Positions 53,947 to 62,500 of a stretch of 64,000 bases of DNA are shown piece after piece (the stretch's first letter is position 1; each line of letters begins with the position of its first letter). Where the stretch lies: the NCBI GenBank assembly GCA_040743155.1, contig JBFLJU010000001.1:496001-560000 (forward strand), read 5' to 3'. The notes under the pieces are model-generated. The model saw only the letters and a list, made by a program, of their open reading frames with translations. It ran no database searches and had not been told where the DNA came from. Source of the stretch: Cycloclasticus sp. GTDB lineage: Bacteria; Pseudomonadota; Gammaproteobacteria; Methylococcales; Cycloclasticaceae. The position numbers were made by a program, and so were the translations under genes.

Positions 53947-54260
53947 AAATATTATCGATAGCACTGATTTTGTTATCAACAACCTGTTTTGCCAATGACT
54001 ATCAGCCAACGGCTGGCGCGAGTGGCGCACAAATGTTTAGTGAAGCTTGTGCCGCCTGTCATGGTGATGATGGTACCGGCAAGTTTGGTTTGTTTTTTGA
54101 TTTAAGCACGTCAACATTGCTTGACGCTCAGATGAAAGAAACGATCCAGCAAGGTGGTTTGATGATGCCTGCCTTTGCCAATATTAAAGGCAAAGAGTTA
54201 GATGTATTGGTTACTTATATTCGGTCTTTAGGTCGAGTTATTGCTGCTAAACAAAAATAG
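53943..54260 (+). CDS. Small periplasmic c-type cytochrome
   Basis: A 105-residue protein with a signal peptide ([17 protein letters not shown]) and one haem site CAACHG (residues about 36-40); MMPAF near 73 supplies the likely methionine ligand. Class I monohaem cytochrome. It starts within the trhO stop (ATGA). Electron-transfer partner unknown. Confidence 0.88.
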   Translation: MKILSIALILLSTTCFANDYQPTAGASGAQMFSEACAACHGDDGTGKFGLFFDLSTSTLLDAQMKETIQQGGLMMPAFANIKGKELDVLVTYIRSLGRVIAAKQK

Positions 54261-54272
54261 GGTTATTGGCAG

Positions 54273-54998
54273 ATGCTAATAGATCCTAATAAAGACCCTA
54301 TCGGTTCAGCGTTACTCGATTTTTATCAAACATCCGACGACACGGCTATTCAGGTCAATATGGATATCGCCGAAGCGGACGTACTTGCACCGAGTTATTT
54401 TTTCAGAACGTATGATGAATGCCCAGCGTTAGAGCAAATGGCCTTGCAACGTGCCACGGGGGCGGTATTGGATGTGGGCGCTGGTGCGGGTTCGCACGGT
54501 TTGTTTTTGCAAGAAAAAGGGCTTAATGTCACGGCCATTGATGTATCACCTAAGTCGGTAGAGGTGATGAAAAAGCGTGGCTTACAACAAGTAGAGCTGG
54601 TTGATTTCTATGACTTGTCAGCAGGGCCGTTTGATACATTATTGTTTCTAATGAATGGCATCGGCTTGGTCCAGACCTTAGATGGTTTTGACGAATTTTT
54701 TGATCACGCGCGAACACTGCTAGCCCCAAAGGGACAAATCTTGTTGGACAGTTCTGATTTGATTTACATGTTTGAAGAAGATGATGGTTCGTATCTGATT
54801 GATCTTAATGATAAATACCACGGTGAAGTGGAATTTGATTTGTCATATAAAGAGATACAAGGCGATCCCTTTAGTTGGCTGTATGTATCAGAAGAATTAT
54901 TGATTGATGCGGCAGCAGATAATGGCTTTGACTGTGAAATACTTCAAAAAGGCCCACACTACGATTACCTCGCAAAATTAACGATACGGGATAATTAA
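54273..54998 (+). CDS. Class I SAM-dependent methyltransferase
   Basis: A 241-residue protein with GAVLDVGAGAGSHGLFLQEKG (motif I), VTAIDVSPKSVEVMKKRG and FDTLLFLMNGIGLVQTLDGFDEFFDHARTLLAPKGQILLDSSD. The substrate is unknown. It starts 12 bases after the cytochrome gene. Confidence 0.8.
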   Translation: MLIDPNKDPIGSALLDFYQTSDDTAIQVNMDIAEADVLAPSYFFRTYDECPALEQMALQRATGAVLDVGAGAGSHGLFLQEKGLNVTAIDVSPKSVEVMKKRGLQQVELVDFYDLSAGPFDTLLFLMNGIGLVQTLDGFDEFFDHARTLLAPKGQILLDSSDLIYMFEEDDGSYLIDLNDKYHGEVEFDLSYKEIQGDPFSWLYVSEELLIDAAADNGFDCEILQKGPHYDYLAKLTIRDN

Positions 54999-55013
54999 TA
55001 AATGGAGTTTAAA

Positions 55014-55196
55014 ATGGATACGCAAGACAACATTAAAGTGAGCATTATTGATATAAAAATGCCGTTTTTATCAATGGTTATTTTTTTAGTGAAATTATCA
55101 ATTGCGGCGATTCCGGCCTTCATTATTATGTCGATTGTCGGCAGTTTTCTTTTTGCTGTTTTTGGAACGGCGATGCACTCAGGCATGCGCTTTTAA
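55014..55196 (+). CDS. Small membrane protein
   Basis: A 60-residue protein from ATG 55014, with GGAG six bases upstream; an ATG at 55002 is an alternative. One or two helices cover residues 17-52 (FLSMVIFLVKLSIAAIPAFIIMSIVGSFLFAVFG). Function unknown; the minus-strand frame over the same bases has no support. Confidence 0.55.
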   Translation: MDTQDNIKVSIIDIKMPFLSMVIFLVKLSIAAIPAFIIMSIVGSFLFAVFGTAMHSGMRF

Positions 55197-55214
55197 CAGC
55201 CGTATTATTAAATC

Positions 55215-55862
55215 TTAGAACTTAATATGTAAACTCACAAAAGGCCCTTCTGCGTGTGAATTAGCTTCATTTACAAAAATATTCATATGGCTAACGTTAA
55301 GGATAATATTGGGTGTAACGGGCCACTTTATGCCTGCGGTAAGAATAGTGAGTGTTAATTGGCGTTGCTTGAAATCATAAAATGGCTCAACTTCAGCGTA
55401 GGGAATGAGGTGAGTGCCAGCAATAGTGGTTGGGCGAGATAGATTGAGAGTAGGGCGGTAACGAAAGCCACTCGATAATTGACCCATTCTATATTCAACA
55501 CGAGAACGGTGCATTAAACGCCAGTCGTTAAACTTGAAGGTATAACTGAGTGATCCCCTTAAACGATGATCCTCAGTGTAGTTGCCATCATCTTGTTTTG
55601 GAAAATAACCAAAATACCCGGCCTGCCAGACAACCCCCGAGTCCATTTTTTTAGCCACACCCAAGTAAGCAATTTCACCGGCAAATTCTTCGTGAATGTC
55701 TCCAGCAGCAGCAAGCAATGTATGGCCGCTAGTGAGTGTTTTTGAAGCAGAAATTGTGAGAAATTCTAGGTTTTCTGCTTTTGCATAATGACTGACACAA
55801 ACAAACGGAATAATCAGCAGGGTGAATCTTAGAAAAGATTGGAGCTTTAAAGGAAGAGGCAT
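55215..55862 (-). CDS. DUF2490-like outer-membrane beta-barrel protein
   Basis: A 215-residue protein with a signal peptide ending near AKA-E (residue 29). Alternating hydrophobic strands (SLSYTFKFNDWRLMHRSRVEYRMGQLSSGFRYRPTLNLS... LIPYAEVEPFYDFKQRQLTLTILTAGIKWPVTPNIILNVSHMNIF) and a terminal LHIKF fit an outer-membrane barrel of the DUF2490 type. Function unknown. Confidence 0.75.
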   Translation of the reverse strand: MPLPLKLQSFLRFTLLIIPFVCVSHYAKAENLEFLTISASKTLTSGHTLLAAAGDIHEEFAGEIAYLGVAKKMDSGVVWQAGYFGYFPKQDDGNYTEDHRLRGSLSYTFKFNDWRLMHRSRVEYRMGQLSSGFRYRPTLNLSRPTTIAGTHLIPYAEVEPFYDFKQRQLTLTILTAGIKWPVTPNIILNVSHMNIFVNEANSHAEGPFVSLHIKF

Positions 55863-56082
55863 TTTTTTAATTGTGTGGTGTGTAGCTAACGCTTGTTGGT
55901 ATATTTTAGTTTAAATGCTGCGCTGCCGCAACTCGTGATGTCTATACCTATATGAGGAAATGGCTTGTTTTGTGATGAGAAATGAGTTTTTTAGCTGTTG
56001 CGAATCAGTTGCCAAAAACCGTGGAACAAATATTGGCCGGTGGTAAAGTACTGTTTTGAGGCTAATAAGGTAAAGGGTTTTG

Positions 56083-57537
56083 ATGTACGAAGAGCACGCA
56101 GAATGTAACAACCTGTCGAGTTTGTTGGCTCAGTTGAGTGAGTCACTAGAGCAATACCAACGTTTTGAACACCCTGATGCAATGGCGAATGTGGAACGTT
56201 GGAAATCGGCATTGAGTGGGCCTGTTCCAAGCCAAGGCATTGGAGCAGAACAGGTAATTGCTGAATTGGGTTTGCACGTTATACCGAATGGCTCCCAAAT
56301 TGCTAAGCCAGGTTGTACGTCTTACATTACAACAGCGGCTACGGATATGGGTTCTATTGCAACTTTGGCTGGCATAGTAGCGTCACCACAACGTATAGGG
56401 ATGACGGCCTTTAATCACTTAGAAGGCTTGGCACTTCAATGGCTAGCACAGATGTTTGGGCTAAGTGATGGTATGCAAGGTGTCTTCAGTAGTGGCGGTT
56501 CAACGGCGAATTTAATTGGCCTAGGCGCAGCAAGGCAATCGGCCTTTGAACGTATAGGCATGGATCCGGCCAGTGATGGATTGCAGCGCGCTTGTAGAGT
56601 CTATGCAACTGAGCAAAGTCACCATACGATACACCGTGCGGTGAGTGTGTTGGGCATGGGGCGCAATGCGATGGTGCATATTGGGATGGATAATATGACG
56701 CGGCTTTGCCCCGATGCATTAAGAAAACAATTACTCGAAGACAAAAAACTAAATGCAGTGCCGGTTGCTATTGTTGCGAATGCAGGCAGTACCAATACGG
56801 GCTCGGTTGATCCGCTACAAGAAATTGGCGAAATAGCGCGTGAGCACAATATTTGGTTTCACGTGGATGGTGCCTATGGTTTACCGGGTACCTTGGACCC
56901 ACAAGTACATAATTTATATAAAGGCCTAGCATTAGCGGATTCAGTGACGGTAGATGCCCATAAATGGTTAGGTGCGCCGGTCGGCATCGGTGCAACGTTT
57001 GTACGTGATTACGATGCGCTTCAGCATACCTTTACGCAGGGCGAAGCGCACTATATCGCAACGACAACGGTCGAAGCTCAGCACGTAGAAAACTCGATGG
57101 ACGCCATTGGTATTCCTTATCATGACTTAGGTGTTGAACTGTCCGCGCCAACGCGTGGAGCCATTGTCTGGGCGCTTATCCGCGAGATAGGCGTTGACGG
57201 TCTTAAGAACCGTATATGCCGACATAACGAGATGGCACGACGTGTAGCAGAGCAAGCAAAAAAACACCCTAATTTAGAGTTGGCGTTGGAACCTACGTTG
57301 TCGATTTGTTGTTTTAGATATGTGAATGAGCAAGCGACAGACCTAAATGCGCTGAATAAAATGATTCATCGGCAGCTAATGAAAAATGGCGTGAATATCC
57401 CCAGTACCACGATGGTCGGTGATAAGCTTGTTATTCGTCCTTGTTTCTTGGGCGCTAGAACAGATTGGCATCACGCTGATGATTTGGTCAACGAAGTGGT
57501 TGAGATGGGTGATAAATTAATATTAGAGGTCAGCTAA
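56083..57537 (+). CDS. Group II PLP-dependent decarboxylase
   Basis: A 484-residue protein; ATG 56083 has AAAGGG five bases upstream. It shows TSYITTAATDMG, GVFSSGGSTANLIGLGAAR, VAIVANAGSTNTGSVDPLQEIGEIA, WFHVDGAYGLPG and the PLP lysine in VDAHKWLGAPVGIGATFVRD. This is the fold of aromatic-amino-acid/glutamate/diaminobutyrate decarboxylases. The exact amino acid cannot be told. The gene precedes cysK by ~40 bases. Confidence 0.87.
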   Translation: MYEEHAECNNLSSLLAQLSESLEQYQRFEHPDAMANVERWKSALSGPVPSQGIGAEQVIAELGLHVIPNGSQIAKPGCTSYITTAATDMGSIATLAGIVASPQRIGMTAFNHLEGLALQWLAQMFGLSDGMQGVFSSGGSTANLIGLGAARQSAFERIGMDPASDGLQRACRVYATEQSHHTIHRAVSVLGMGRNAMVHIGMDNMTRLCPDALRKQLLEDKKLNAVPVAIVANAGSTNTGSVDPLQEIGEIAREHNIWFHVDGAYGLPGTLDPQVHNLYKGLALADSVTVDAHKWLGAPVGIGATFVRDYDALQHTFTQGEAHYIATTTVEAQHVENSMDAIGIPYHDLGVELSAPTRGAIVWALIREIGVDGLKNRICRHNEMARRVAEQAKKHPNLELALEPTLSICCFRYVNEQATDLNALNKMIHRQLMKNGVNIPSTTMVGDKLVIRPCFLGARTDWHHADDLVNEVVEMGDKLILEVS

Positions 57538-57577
57538 ATAAACTGAGTAAGTCTGTATAAATAATAAAGGGAGACGG

Positions 57578-58609
57578 ATGATGGCTAAACGCTATGAGAA
57601 TATTTTAGAAACGATCGGTAATACACCGGTTGTACGAATCAATACATTAGGCCCTAAGGGCGTTAATATTTTTGCCAAAATCGAAGCTTTCAACCCGATG
57701 GGGTCGGTAAAAGACAGGCTCGCGTTAGGGGTTATAGAAGATGCCGAACGCCGTGGTGAATTAAAGCCAGGGCAAACGATTGTAGAGGCAACTAGCGGCA
57801 ATACTGGTATTGGTTTAGCAATGGTTTGCGCGCAAAAAGGCTACCCACTAGTCATTACAATGGCAGAAAGTTTCAGTGTGGAACGACGCAGACTAATGCG
57901 GTTTTTAGGTGCAAAAGTAGTGCTCACACCCGCGGCTGAGAAAGGTACTGGCATGGTCAAAAAGGCCGTAGAGTTAGCTAAAGAACACGGTTGGTGGCAG
58001 TCTAAACAATTTGAAAATCCGGCAAATGCGGAAATTCATATGCAGACGACGGCGGTGGAAATTTTGGATGATTTCGCTGATACCACTCTAGATTATTGGG
58101 TGACGGGGTACGGCACAGGCGGGACATTAAATGGTGTTTCCAAGGTATTAAAAGAAAAAAGTCCAAATACCAAAATCATTGTGTGTGAACCGATCAATGC
58201 TCAATTATTGGGCAGTGGTATTCCGCAAGTAGAAAATGAAAGTCATCCTAATTTCACACCCCATCCGATGCAAGGCTGGACGCCAGACTTTATTCCAAAA
58301 TTGACTAAAGAAGTGGTTGATGCCGGTGGGCGTATTGATGAGTTGTTGCCTATTGATGGAAACGTGGCGATCAAGTGCGCTAAGGATTTAGCCGTTAAAG
58401 AAGGAATCTTTGTTGGTATTTCAGCTGGTGGAACACTCGCGGGCGCGTTGAAAGTGGCTGAAACGGCTCCACAAGGTGCGAATATCCTCTGCATGCTACC
58501 TGATACGGGCGAACGCTACCTGTCAACGCCGTTATTTGATGGCATATCAACCGATATGAGCGAAGAAGAACTCAGCATTTCACAGTCGACAGCTGGGTTT
58601 CAATTTTAG
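57578..58609 (+). CDS. cysK: Cysteine synthase A
   Basis: A 343-residue PLP enzyme with IGNTPVVRIN, the PLP lysine in AFNPMGSVKDRLALG, ATSGNTGIGLAMVCA and GTGGTLNGVSK. It makes cysteine from O-acetylserine and sulfide. ATG 57581 directly follows the first ATG and is an equal choice. It seems to lead a set with glutaredoxin and a YiiX-like protein. Confidence 0.93.
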   Translation: MMAKRYENILETIGNTPVVRINTLGPKGVNIFAKIEAFNPMGSVKDRLALGVIEDAERRGELKPGQTIVEATSGNTGIGLAMVCAQKGYPLVITMAESFSVERRRLMRFLGAKVVLTPAAEKGTGMVKKAVELAKEHGWWQSKQFENPANAEIHMQTTAVEILDDFADTTLDYWVTGYGTGGTLNGVSKVLKEKSPNTKIIVCEPINAQLLGSGIPQVENESHPNFTPHPMQGWTPDFIPKLTKEVVDAGGRIDELLPIDGNVAIKCAKDLAVKEGIFVGISAGGTLAGALKVAETAPQGANILCMLPDTGERYLSTPLFDGISTDMSEEELSISQSTAGFQF

Positions 58610-58626
58610 CGATACGGTGAGCTCTA

Positions 58627-59046
58627 ATGGAGGCTAAAAGCGAGGGGAAAAAGCCCGCCGCTGCTGAAGAACTAGCGGCCTGTATTAACGATGCAAAAAC
58701 ACCCATTGTGATGTTTTCGCTCGAGTGGTGCGAATTTTGTTGGGCGGTGGCTAAGCTCTTTGTCGAATACGAAATACCTTACCGTATCATCAACTTAGAC
58801 GCCGCTGAATATGTCGACAATGACCGTGGTAGAAACATTCGTTTAGCACTTAACAAAGAGACCACATGGAACACGTTGCCGCAAATTTTTATTGGTGGTG
58901 ATTTTGTCGGCGGCTGTATGGATATCTTTACTGAGTGTAAAAACGGTAAATTACAGGAGCGTTTGCAGCGCTTAGGTATTCCTTATAATCAGGCTATAAC
59001 AACCGAGCCAACGAGTTTCCTACCGGCTTGGTTGCACCCACGTTAA
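58627..59046 (+). CDS. Glutaredoxin
   Basis: A 139-residue protein with the active site SLEWCEFCWAVAKLF (CEFC, residues about 38-41) and TLPQIFIGGDFVGGCMDIF. This is a glutaredoxin with an N-terminal extension of about 20 residues and a C-terminal extension. It lies 17 bases after cysK. Confidence 0.88.
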   Translation: MEAKSEGKKPAAAEELAACINDAKTPIVMFSLEWCEFCWAVAKLFVEYEIPYRIINLDAAEYVDNDRGRNIRLALNKETTWNTLPQIFIGGDFVGGCMDIFTECKNGKLQERLQRLGIPYNQAITTEPTSFLPAWLHPR

Positions 59047-59060
59047 GGGGTTACGGCAAG

Positions 59061-59663
59061 GTGCGGGTTTCAATTGACACAAATGAACTCGGTACAGGGG
59101 ACATTATTTTATTCTCAGGAATTGATGCGTACAGCAAATTGGTTAAAGTGGGTACGCGAAGTAAATGGTCTCACGTTGGGCTTATTGTCGACCCGCCAGA
59201 GTATGATTTTCTAACTATCTGGGAGTCCAGTATTCGGCAAGATACCTTAGATATAGAAACGGGACTTCACTCAGAGGGTGTGCGACTCGTTTCATTTCAT
59301 GACAGGGTAAGGGCCTTTGAAGGTGAGATATCAATCCGAAGGCTACAGGGTGACATTTTAAATGAAGAACGATTACGCTGTTTGGTGAACCTGAGAGAGG
59401 AATTAAGAGGCAGGGCATATGAACGCAATAAGTTTGAGCTATTAAAAGCCTCTAGCGATGGTGCGTTTCGTAATAAAGCTGAAGACCTTACATCATTGTT
59501 TTGTAGTGAATTGGTGGCCGAGGCGTATCAACGGCTTGGTTTGTTAACAGAAGAGAAGCCTTCTAATGACTATGCGCCGGTGGATTTTTCACACGCAAGG
59601 ATGAGGTTTTTACGAGGAAACTTTTATCTCTCGGAAGAAATTAAGTTTAGCATTGACGTTTAG
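59061..59663 (+). CDS. YiiX-like (permuted NlpC/P60) protein
   Basis: About 200 residues from a GTG at 59061 (AAGGGG upstream); an earlier GTG at 59028 would overlap the glutaredoxin gene. GDIILFSG, RSKWSHVGLIV (catalytic His) and TSLFCSELVAEAYQRLG (catalytic Cys) mark the permuted papain-like family of YiiX. No signal peptide, so a cytoplasmic role is likely. Substrate unknown. Confidence 0.75.
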   Translation: MRVSIDTNELGTGDIILFSGIDAYSKLVKVGTRSKWSHVGLIVDPPEYDFLTIWESSIRQDTLDIETGLHSEGVRLVSFHDRVRAFEGEISIRRLQGDILNEERLRCLVNLREELRGRAYERNKFELLKASSDGAFRNKAEDLTSLFCSELVAEAYQRLGLLTEEKPSNDYAPVDFSHARMRFLRGNFYLSEEIKFSIDV

Positions 59664-59698
59664 CTTGTCACTAAAGGGCTAAATAAAGGAGGTTAAAA

Positions 59699-60214
59699 AT
59701 GTATGGATTAACACTATCAGATTGGGCAGATCTTGCCGAAATAATTAGTGCTACGAGTATTGTAGGTGGTTTGGTTTTTGGCCTGTACCAAATAAAAAAC
59801 ATGCAAGAACAGCAACGCGACACGATTGCGATCAACCTTTCGCAGGCCTTTTATGATCAAGACTTTTCAGATGCCATTGCCTTATTACGAGAAGTGCCTG
59901 ATGGCGCTTCATTGGCTGAGATTAGTAAATTAGGTGCGGAATATTCACATGCAGCTGTTACCGTCTGTACATCTCTTGAGACGATGGGCTTACTCGTTTA
60001 TAAGCGAATTGCACCGCAGGAATTTGTGTTGGATTTAGCGGGCGGTATTGTAATGACAATGAATCGGAAGTTAGCCCACTGGTTACTTGATATGCGGGTT
60101 GAACTTGAACAACCCACTTTTGCCGAGTGGTTTCAATGGTTTGGTGAGCTGGCAGAACGAGAAAAAACAAAAGGCACGCCAGCGTATATTGCGCACCGTG
60201 ATTGGCGAGCATAG
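59699..60214 (+). CDS. Hypothetical protein with N-terminal membrane helix (DUF4760-like)
   Basis: A 171-residue protein, MYGLTLSDWADLAEIISATSIVGGLVFGLYQIKNMQEQQRDTIAINLSQAFYDQDF, with one helix near 15-33 and a helical cytoplasmic domain. It resembles DUF4760 proteins of unknown function. AGGAGG is close to the start. Confidence 0.65.
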   Translation: MYGLTLSDWADLAEIISATSIVGGLVFGLYQIKNMQEQQRDTIAINLSQAFYDQDFSDAIALLREVPDGASLAEISKLGAEYSHAAVTVCTSLETMGLLVYKRIAPQEFVLDLAGGIVMTMNRKLAHWLLDMRVELEQPTFAEWFQWFGELAEREKTKGTPAYIAHRDWRA

Positions 60215-60229
60215 CTTGTTTTATCTAAG

Positions 60230-60766
60230 TTAAAAGCCAGAACCAGGCAGCGTTAGAAAGGCTAACTCTTCCTCGGTCGATTGTCGGTCTAGTATTTTAT
60301 TTCTGTGGGGGTAACGGCCAAATTGATCGATAATTTTCTTATGTTTAAGCTCAAAATCATAATTCGTTTGAATGCCATTTTTTTTGTATAGCGCGAGAGC
60401 AACGTCGTGAATTTTTCTCGATTCACTGTGCATATAAGGAAGGTAAAGAACACCACGCTGGAGCTGGCTTAGTTCTTTATCGGCTCCACTAGAAACAGCC
60501 TCTTGAGCCAATGTTAGTGCCAATGAATCATTGGCGAAAGCAAGCGCTGAATCCCTAAACATATTCCGAGAGAACTGATCTAGAATGATGATTTCAGCCA
60601 ATCGGCCCTGTGCCGATTCTCGCCACGGGTAAAGTTCACAACGGCTTGCTTGCTGGTGAATCGCCGAGTACTTTTTAGTGATTAGCCGATCAAATGCATC
60701 ATCCTTTTGCCACCATAATTTCTGTTCAATTTGGTTAAACCAAAAGTCTAAAATTTCTTGCTGCAT
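60230..60766 (-). CDS. DUF924 family protein
   Basis: A 178-residue all-helical protein with EILDFWF, KKDDAFD-like WWQKDDAFDRLITKKY, GRLAEIIILDQFSRNMFRDSALAFANDSLAL and YLPYMHSESRKIHDVALALYKK, FGRYPHRNKIL. All match DUF924. Function unknown. Confidence 0.9.
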   Translation of the reverse strand: MQQEILDFWFNQIEQKLWWQKDDAFDRLITKKYSAIHQQASRCELYPWRESAQGRLAEIIILDQFSRNMFRDSALAFANDSLALTLAQEAVSSGADKELSQLQRGVLYLPYMHSESRKIHDVALALYKKNGIQTNYDFELKHKKIIDQFGRYPHRNKILDRQSTEEELAFLTLPGSGF

Positions 60767-60775
60767 GTTGAATAG

Positions 60776-61978
60776 CTAAATGCTTTCCTTCACCGTACTT
60801 GTCATTGTTTTTGTCTTTACCCAAACCAAACTAAAAGAGATAAAGATCAGCGCCGGAATAATACCAAGGTTTACCAACTCCCAACCAAATTGAAATTGGA
60901 TGAGTCCAGCAGAAAGTGAGGAAAATGCGGCGCTAGAAAAGACGATAAAATCATTCAACCCTTGAACCTTTGCTCTCTCTTCTGGGCGGTAGGTTTCTGT
61001 CAGTAAGGTGGTGCCACCAACGAACAAAAAGTTCCAGTAAATGCCCAATAATACTAGCCCAAACCAATAATGAGTCAAATCATGCCCCGACACATTGACT
61101 GCGATAAATATAAAGCCAGTGAGGACACCCATTGCAAGCACACGGTAGACACCAAAGTAGCGGATTAGGTAACCTGTAAAAAAGGAGGGTACAAACATGC
61201 CAAGTAAATGCCACTGAATAACAAAAGCGGTGTTCTTGAAGCTGTGCTCGTGCCCCATCATAGCCAATGGTGTTGCCGTCATCACTAGGGACATAACGCC
61301 ATAACCGAACATGGCGCAAATAACGGCAACGATAAATTTCGGTTGTTTTGCGATAACGGATAAGGGGCGAGGTGCGCGGCTTGGCGCTTCCTTAATATCT
61401 TCGTTTTGAGTCGGCTTTAAAGAAAGTCCGCTCAAGGTGAGCAACATTAAGAGATAAATGCCAATGGCAGCAGCAAAACTCCCTGCAAACTGAGCGTCTG
61501 TAATCCAGTCTTTGGACAAGCTGGCGAGGTTTGGGCCGACGAAGGCCGCAATGATGCCGCCAAGCATCACAAAAGAAATGGCGCGACTTTTATATTCAAC
61601 GGCAACACTGTCGGCGGCGGCAAAACGAAAGTAGTTCCCCACGCTATTAAAAACGCCAACGAGTCCAGTGCCTAAAACAAACAGCCAAAAACTTTGAATA
61701 ATAATAGCGTAACTTGCGACTGCGCAAGCAGTCATACCAATTAGCGTTGCAAGCATGAAACCCTTTTTCCGTCCCAATTTCTCAAGTATCAATGAAGAGG
61801 GGATGCTGCACGCCATGATCGCAATAAACATAACGGCTAGTGGTAATGTTGCAAGCGACTTATCATCAGCTAACGAATAACCAACCAGTGCCGCACAGGT
61901 AACGATCAAAGAGACTGAGCTGACCATTAAGCCTTGGGCAATGGCGAATAAAGGGGTGTTTCTTAAAAATGATGTCAT
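60776..61978 (-). CDS. MFS transporter
   Basis: A 400-residue protein with 12 helices. The first half has LEKLGRKKGFMLATLIG (motif A), and the two halves are joined by a short loop with KEAPSRAPRPLSV. The second half has GHEHSFKNTAFVIQWHLLGMFVPSFFTGYLI. Substrate unknown; similar proteins occur next to the GDCCVFCSYG zinc-ribbon proteins, as here. Confidence 0.82.
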   Translation of the reverse strand: MTSFLRNTPLFAIAQGLMVSSVSLIVTCAALVGYSLADDKSLATLPLAVMFIAIMACSIPSSLILEKLGRKKGFMLATLIGMTACAVASYAIIIQSFWLFVLGTGLVGVFNSVGNYFRFAAADSVAVEYKSRAISFVMLGGIIAAFVGPNLASLSKDWITDAQFAGSFAAAIGIYLLMLLTLSGLSLKPTQNEDIKEAPSRAPRPLSVIAKQPKFIVAVICAMFGYGVMSLVMTATPLAMMGHEHSFKNTAFVIQWHLLGMFVPSFFTGYLIRYFGVYRVLAMGVLTGFIFIAVNVSGHDLTHYWFGLVLLGIYWNFLFVGGTTLLTETYRPEERAKVQGLNDFIVFSSAAFSSLSAGLIQFQFGWELVNLGIIPALIFISFSLVWVKTKTMTSTVKESI

Positions 61979-62005
61979 GTATTTAGTGAGTGGTTTATTG
62001 GTGCT

Positions 62006-62221
62006 TTAGTCAGCTGAACAAGTACCTTGTTGGATCGGTGGGCAAGGCACAGACCCATAAGAGCAAAAAACGCAGCAGTCGCCTTCAGATGGTTTGAGTA
62101 ATGCGCCACAGCCTTTGCAATCATAAAACCACAGGCAGGCTTCTGTTGACATGACTTCCGTTTCTTTATGCCCACAGTGGGGGCAAGTAAGAACAGATTC
62201 TAATATGATCTCTGTCTTCAT
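62006..62221 (-). CDS. Small Cys-rich zinc-ribbon protein (GDCCVFCSYG type)
   Basis: A 71-residue protein from MKTEIILESVLTCPHCGHKETEVMSTEACLWFYDCKGCG, with CPHC and CKGC pairs that would hold zinc and the conserved EGDCCVFCSYGSVPCPPIQ end. Common in marine bacteria, often beside transporters; function unknown. A longer frame from 62260 lacks a ribosome site advantage. Confidence 0.8.
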   Translation of the reverse strand: MKTEIILESVLTCPHCGHKETEVMSTEACLWFYDCKGCGALLKPSEGDCCVFCSYGSVPCPPIQQGTCSAD

Positions 62222-62500
62222 ATAAACATTATAGGCGTCTATCAATTTATCACCAACCATAAAAAATAGCGGTTGGAAGAAGGCTTTCTTAGCTATGCCA
62301 ATGGTAGTGAGGGATGGGTTGTGCGGTTCGATGGCTCTTAAATTTTCTATTTAGATCAAGTAGTTGTGACCTACCGCTAAGAATTGAAGCATAAATCAAC
62401 GGTGCTGCTGAATTCCCCGAGTATTAATTTATACTTTCGATACTAATTTGAACGTATTTGCATGATTTAAAAAGCGTTTAAGAATAATGAAAGGAGTATC

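Noticed and set aside
54995-55186. A 63-codon minus-strand frame opposite the small membrane protein
   Set aside because: The plus-strand frame has a Shine-Dalgarno and a plausible membrane helix; the minus frame is an antisense shadow.
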